A DNA stretch of 10,504 nt, taken from positions 1 to 10,504 of the forward strand of contig CAIKKV010000405.1 of assembly GCA_903828035.1 (NCBI GenBank). Direction: 5' to 3'. The notes under the pieces were generated by a model. It was given only the letters and a program-made list of their open reading frames with translations. It searched no databases and had not been told where the DNA came from. The position numbers and the translations under genes were made by a program. This document shows, piece after piece, positions 7,007-10,504 of the stretch; the first letter of the stretch is position 1; each line of letters opens with the position of its first letter. The stretch is from an uncultured bacterium (GTDB lineage: Bacteria; Verrucomicrobiota; Kiritimatiellia; CAIKKV01).

Positions 7007-8173
7007 ATGCCCCCTTCGGACCGAATCAGCCCGTATCAACCGGCCTATCTGAAGACTCTCGTCGAGGATGTGATTCCCTTCTGGACCCGCCATGCCCCGG
7101 ATCGCGTCCATGGCGGCTACCTGACCTGCCTGGACCGGGACGGCTCCGTCTATGACACGGAAAAGTTCATGTGGCTGCAGTGGCGGATGGTCTGGATGCT
7201 GAGCGACCTGGCCGTGAAGCTGGAGCGGAAGCCCGAGTGGGTGGCGCTGGCGGAAAACGGCTACCAGTTCCTCATGAAGCACGGCCGCGACGCGCAGGGG
7301 CGGTACTATTTCTCCCTGAACCGCGAGGGGCAGCCGACGCTGGCGCCCTATTCGGTCTTCTCGGAATGCTTCGCGGTCATGGGCTGCGCGGCGCTCTACC
7401 GCGCCAACGGCGATCCCGCGGCCAAGGCCGAGGCCCTGCGGGCCTACGCCGGCTACGTGGCGCGCGAGGACCGGCCCAAGGGCGAGTGGACCAAGGAGAT
7501 GGCGGGGCGCCAGCCGATGCGCTCGCTCGGCTTCTACATGATGAAGGTTAACCTGCAGATGGTGCTGCGCGAGTGCCTGGGCGACACCTCGCATGACGCC
7601 GACTTGGCGAAGACGGTGGATTTCGTGCTGCGGACGTTCTGGAATCCGGAGCGCCGCGTGATGTTCGAAAATGTGGGACTGGACGGACAGTTCGACCTGG
7701 AGTCCATGGCCGGCCGCCATTTGAATCCCGGCCATGCCCTGGAGGCGATGTGGTTCATCCTCCATGCCGCGAAGGTGCTGAACCGGCCCGACTGGATCCC
7801 GCGCGCGTCGGAGGTCATCAAGGCGGAGTTGGAGTTCGGGTGGGACCGCGAGCAGGGCGGCCTCTATTACTTCATGGATGTGCTGGGCAAGCCGCACGTG
7901 GAGCTGCAGTGGAACATGAAGCTCTGGTGGGTTCACAACGAGGCGCTCATTGCGGCCGCCATGGCCTACCGGCTGACAGGCCAGGCGGAGTTTGCCGACT
8001 GGTTTGACCGGTTGCATGAGTATAGCTGGGCCCGGTATCCCGATCCGGTCTATGGTGAATGGTTCGGTTACCTGGACCGGTACGGCAAGCCCACGCATTT
8101 CCTGAAGGGCGGCAAGTGGAAGGGGTTCTTCCATCTGCCCCGCATGCTCCTGGTGCTGGGGCAGCTGCAGTAA
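7007..8173 (+). CDS. AGE-family sugar 2-epimerase (N-acylglucosamine/cellobiose 2-epimerase-like)
   Basis: Enzymes of this (alpha/alpha)6-barrel family invert the C2 carbon of reducing sugars, such as N-acetylglucosamine to N-acetylmannosamine or cellobiose to glucosyl-mannose. Some members isomerise mannose. The 388-residue length is typical. Visible family motifs are WLQWRMVWM (56-64, with the active-site Arg60), GRHLNPGHALEAMWF (236-250, with His243), KLWWVHNEALIA (305-316) and GFFHLPRMLL (373-382, with His376). His243 and His376 correspond to the paired general acid/base histidines, so an active enzyme is expected. No signal peptide is seen, so it is probably cytoplasmic. It is a single-gene unit with its own strong ribosome binding site. 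The substrate cannot be decided: the tryptophan before Arg60, where N-acylglucosamine epimerases usually have glycine, argues for caution. The stop is TAA at 8171-8173, directly followed by the heptamer hairpin. Confidence 0.92.
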   Translation: MPPSDRISPYQPAYLKTLVEDVIPFWTRHAPDRVHGGYLTCLDRDGSVYDTEKFMWLQWRMVWMLSDLAVKLERKPEWVALAENGYQFLMKHGRDAQGRYYFSLNREGQPTLAPYSVFSECFAVMGCAALYRANGDPAAKAEALRAYAGYVAREDRPKGEWTKEMAGRQPMRSLGFYMMKVNLQMVLRECLGDTSHDADLAKTVDFVLRTFWNPERRVMFENVGLDGQFDLESMAGRHLNPGHALEAMWFILHAAKVLNRPDWIPRASEVIKAELEFGWDREQGGLYYFMDVLGKPHVELQWNMKLWWVHNEALIAAAMAYRLTGQAEFADWFDRLHEYSWARYPDPVYGEWFGYLDRYGKPTHFLKGGKWKGFFHLPRMLLVLGQLQ

Positions 8174-8176
8174 GGG

Positions 8177-8231
8177 ATAGCGGATAGCGGATAGTGAATT
8201 GCGAATATTTCCGCTATTCGCTATTCGCTAT
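8177..8231. repeat. Heptamer repeat forming a 20-bp hairpin, copy 2
   Basis: The left arm holds ATAGCGG twice (8177-8190), then ATAGTGA (8191-8197) and ATTGCGA (8198-8204). The right arm holds CCGCTAT, TCGCTAT and TCGCTAT (8211-8231). Bases 8177-8196 pair with 8231-8212 in one uninterrupted 20-bp stem with three G-T wobble pairs and a 15-nt loop. In plus-strand RNA (epimerase transcript) the wobbles are tolerated. In minus-strand RNA they become C-A mismatches, so the fold favours the epimerase transcript. No T-tract follows, so classic intrinsic termination is not supported. The right arm includes the TAG stop of the NYN gene (8230-8228). Confidence 0.75.
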
Positions 8232-9997
8232 GCTTCGCTCAGCAGGTCGACCAGCTGGTTCAGGCTGCGCCCCTGGACGCCGGGCCGCGTGGCGCGGGCC
8301 AGCAGGTCGGCGTCGTCCGAGACCACGAAGCAGCCCTCGTAGCGGGTGGTGTAAAACCCGAGATCCTGCACAATGGCGTTGTCGGCCCGCTGCTCGCCGG
8401 AGCCGCCGCCCGAGTAGATGATTTTCAGCCGGGGCGTGCGATCGGTTTCAGACCGCTCCGGGCCGTCGAAATAAAGGCGGATGTCGATGTCCAGGGAGGG
8501 GGTTAGCGCGGCCGCCAAGCGCTTGACCAGCTCCTCGCGGGCGCGGGCGCCGGGCTGCCCGTTCTCCAGCGCTCCCTGGAAGAGATCCGGGTGCGACAGG
8601 AGCAGGTTGTGGCCGTCCACGACCAGGAGGAGCCGCAGTTGCGGAAGCGCCAGCTTGTGGCGGAGGCGGTCCGAGGGATTCTGCGCGGTTTGGGCCGTGG
8701 GCGGGATCAGCCCCTGGAGCAGCTGGTGGCGCTTGTCCGCGATCCGGCGGCTCAATTCCTGGGTAAAGCCGGGGGCAAACAGGTTGAATGTTTTGGCGTC
8801 GCCCCCCAGGAAGGTGCGCACGGCTTCCACTTCGGCGACGGATTGCGCCAGATTCACGCGGGCGAACAGGGCGTTTTCGGCGCTTCCCGCCCCGGCGGGC
8901 TCGCCGAGCAGGGCGCACAGATGTTCGATTTCGCGGTCCAGCGACTCGGCCAGTTCGCCGAGGCGCGGATGGCGATTCAGCGCGTTTTTAAGGGCTTCGC
9001 GGACATCTTCCCGCGCCTGGCGCAGGGCCTCGAGCCGCTTGCGGAGGTCGTGCCGCGTGCCCATGGCGCGATCCCGTTCGGCCTGCTGGCGGATCGCGTC
9101 GCGCACGTCGTTTAACAGGTTGGCCGTGGATTTGTGCGTGCGCGCCGTAGTCTCCATTTCGCGCAGCGGCAGCAGCCAGCGGCGGCTCTCGGAGGTCAGC
9201 TCGGCGGTCACGCCCTCGCGCACGCGGCGATGCAGGTCGCCTTGGGCCTCGGCCAGCGCCTGCTCCGCGCCCTTGGCGCGCGCCTCGGCTTCCGCCGCCT
9301 TGGCCTTCAGCTCGCGAAGGCGGACGTCCAGCTCTTCGAGCTTGACCCGGTGGTGCTCGCGCTCCCGCGCCAGGAGGGACTTGTCTTTTTCCGCCGCCCG
9401 GTCCTCGCGCCGGGCTTGTTCCTCAAATTGCTTCACCTTGGCGCGAAGCTCCGCCACTTCGGCGGAGTCGACGATCTTTTCCTTCGGGTCGGGAAGCCGC
9501 GTTTTCAGGGAGGCCAGGCGGACCAGGAAGGGCTCGAAGTCGGACTCCAGCACCTGGCGGGCGGCCTCGGGCGCGACCTCGCGGAAGCCGTCGGCTTCCG
9601 GGTGGGCCGACAGGTGATCCCAGGCCAGTTTGCGGACTTCGTCGCGCGGGTCCAGCAGCAGTCCTGCCAGGAAATCCGGCTCGCCGAAAAAGGCGCAGAA
9701 GGAGGGGAAGCCGTGCGTCAGCGCTTTGTCGGAAAGGACCACGATCAGCTGGCCGAAGAGGCTCCCTTCGCGCAGCATGTCGAGCAGGGCCGGATCGGCC
9801 GGCCGGCGAAGCGCGAGCAGGGCCTTGAGACGCTTGCGCAGCACGGGGGCGCTGTCAGGGCGGGGCGAGAGCCCTTTCATCAGCTCCGGCTGGGCGCGGG
9901 CGTAGTCCAGCAGCGCCTTGGCCGGCACCTGCTCCAGGGTTTCCTGGAGCGCCTTGAGAATCGGTTCAGACAGGGGTTTTCCGTCAATTTCGATCAT
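8228..9997 (-). CDS. Coiled-coil protein with C-terminal NYN/PIN-like nuclease domain
   Basis: The likely activity is metal-dependent cleavage of RNA. The last ~140 residues (about 453-589) match the NYN (YacP-like) branch of PIN-fold nucleases: strand LLLVVDGHNLLL with Asp461, YFDGP with Asp511, the YSGGGSGEQRADNAI segment with Glu535 and Asp539, and FVVSDDADLL with Asp561, Asp562 and Asp564. The acidic residues expected in the active site are present. Residues 1-165 form a helix-rich region of unknown family. Residues ~175-360 are highly charged (E/K/R/A-rich) and predicted coiled coil, which suggests a dimer or a long scaffold. At 589 residues it is far longer than YacP, which is about 170. 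The start is ATG 9997, 5 nt after the stop of the upstream gene, with no strong ribosome binding site nearby. That suggests translational coupling. The domain call is good, but the cellular role and RNA target are unknown. Confidence 0.8.
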   Translation of the reverse strand: MIEIDGKPLSEPILKALQETLEQVPAKALLDYARAQPELMKGLSPRPDSAPVLRKRLKALLALRRPADPALLDMLREGSLFGQLIVVLSDKALTHGFPSFCAFFGEPDFLAGLLLDPRDEVRKLAWDHLSAHPEADGFREVAPEAARQVLESDFEPFLVRLASLKTRLPDPKEKIVDSAEVAELRAKVKQFEEQARREDRAAEKDKSLLAREREHHRVKLEELDVRLRELKAKAAEAEARAKGAEQALAEAQGDLHRRVREGVTAELTSESRRWLLPLREMETTARTHKSTANLLNDVRDAIRQQAERDRAMGTRHDLRKRLEALRQAREDVREALKNALNRHPRLGELAESLDREIEHLCALLGEPAGAGSAENALFARVNLAQSVAEVEAVRTFLGGDAKTFNLFAPGFTQELSRRIADKRHQLLQGLIPPTAQTAQNPSDRLRHKLALPQLRLLLVVDGHNLLLSHPDLFQGALENGQPGARAREELVKRLAAALTPSLDIDIRLYFDGPERSETDRTPRLKIIYSGGGSGEQRADNAIVQDLGFYTTRYEGCFVVSDDADLLARATRPGVQGRSLNQLVDLLSEA

Positions 9998-10002
9998 GGG
10001 CT

Positions 10003-10504
10003 TCAGGCGCTCAGGCGCCCCTCCTTCCAGATAAAGGTCGTCATCAGCGAAGTCAGTTGAGCGACGATGGCGGCATCATCCGCGTTGCGCCGGATCCGCA
10101 GCCCGGCGGCGTCCGCAATGACGCGGTAGTCCCGGAATTGGCGCCGGACATCAGCCATCGAGATGCGGTGCCGCCCGCCGACCCAGTGGTAGGCGCTGCG
10201 GACGATGGTTTCCTCATGCCGGGCCAGCATCTCGCTCAGGGGCTCGCCGCCGCGGATGGGCGTGCGGCCATGGCAGGCGCGCTTGGCGATCTCGCGCAGA
10301 TCCTGCGTCATGCCGACCGCCGTTTCGCCGGAGCCGGTTTCGCACAGCTTGAGGAACTCATCCGTAATGCGCCAGCGGGGACCCTGTTCGTCCTTGCGGT
10401 CGACCAGGATGGCGAAGTACTGGGACGGCTCGCCGTGCTTGTCCGCATCGGCCTCGTTCCAGGCGTTGATGAGCAGCCCCTTTTCCGACCAGCGGCTGAA
10501 CAGC
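10003..10504 (-). CDS. Unrecognised protein, C-terminal fragment (5' end outside window)
   Basis: An open frame enters from the right edge and ends at TGA 10005-10003, giving about 166 visible residues. An ATG lies at 10311, but the frame stays open and protein-like upstream of it (KGLLINAWNEADADKHGEPS, then QYFAILVDRKD and WRITDEFLKLCETG), so that ATG is probably internal. The visible part is mixed alpha/beta with charged helices and contains TQDLREIAKRACHG and AYHWVGGRHRISMADVRRQF. I do not recognise the family. It sits 5 nt upstream of the coiled-coil/NYN gene on the same strand, so the two are almost certainly co-transcribed and perhaps act together. No membrane segment is seen in the visible part. 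Confidence 0.75.
   Translation of the reverse strand, partial: LFSRWSEKGLLINAWNEADADKHGEPSQYFAILVDRKDEQGPRWRITDEFLKLCETGSGETAVGMTQDLREIAKRACHGRTPIRGGEPLSEMLARHEETIVRSAYHWVGGRHRISMADVRRQFRDYRVIADAAGLRIRRNADDAAIVAQLTSLMTTFIWKEGRLSA

Noticed and set aside
6977..8134. Minus-strand open frame of 385 codons opposite the epimerase gene
   Set aside because: It mirrors a clear epimerase gene that has a strong ribosome binding site. The His/Leu/Arg-rich product has no recognisable domain.
8481..9617. Plus-strand open frame of 378 codons opposite the coiled-coil/NYN gene
   Set aside because: The Ser/Arg/Ala-rich product is the antisense of a charged coiled coil, and no ribosome binding site or motif was seen.
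10003..10311. Complete 102-residue gene starting at ATG 10311
   Set aside because: The frame stays open with protein-like sequence up to the window end, so this ATG is probably internal to a longer gene.

Overview
This is a GC-rich bacterial window with six complete or nearly complete protein genes, one gene split by an apparent frameshift, and a gene fragment at each edge. No rRNA, tRNA, CRISPR array, insertion sequence or phage gene was seen. The content (a six-strand-repeat/FG-GAP-like protein joined to a glycosidase-like C-terminal domain, an acetyl-xylan-esterase-like hydrolase, an AGE-family sugar epimerase, a long RdgC-like protein) and the intergenic short tandem repeats would fit an environmental PVC-group bacterium (Kiritimatiellota, Verrucomicrobia or Lentisphaerae). 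That placement is an inference from gene style only.

Layout. Positions 1-1161 (+) hold the C-terminal third of carB, cut by the left edge. Facing it is a minus-strand block read from right to left: an RdgC-like protein (6802-5699), an RhlB-like DEAD-box RNA helicase (5687-4089), an alpha/beta hydrolase (3985-3224), and a beta-propeller plus TIM-barrel-like protein (3164-1216) whose reading frame shifts near 1745. The rdgC-helicase pair is tightly spaced (11 nt) and probably forms one transcript. It is followed by a repeat-built hairpin that may terminate it before the hydrolase/propeller pair. A 204-bp divergent spacer (6803-7006) separates this block from a plus-strand N-acylglucosamine/cellobiose 2-epimerase family gene (7007-8173). 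Convergent with that is a minus-strand operon reaching in from the right edge: an unrecognised protein (10504-10003, 5' end outside) and, 5 nt later, a 589-residue coiled-coil protein ending in an NYN/PIN-like nuclease domain (9997-8228).

Themes. The hydrolase, propeller/TIM protein and epimerase fit carbohydrate ester and sugar turnover. RdgC-helicase and the NYN operon concern DNA and RNA handling. The most unusual non-coding signal is a family of short tandem repeats placed at gene 3' ends: heptamers around ATAGCGR (reverse strand YCGCTAT) at 4040-4083 and 8177-8231, and nonamers around GATAGGACY at 1172-1201. The repeats overlap stop codons in two places and are absent from the divergent promoter spacer. 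No clearly new defence system is visible. The best candidate for an undescribed function is the coiled-coil/NYN nuclease operon at the right edge.
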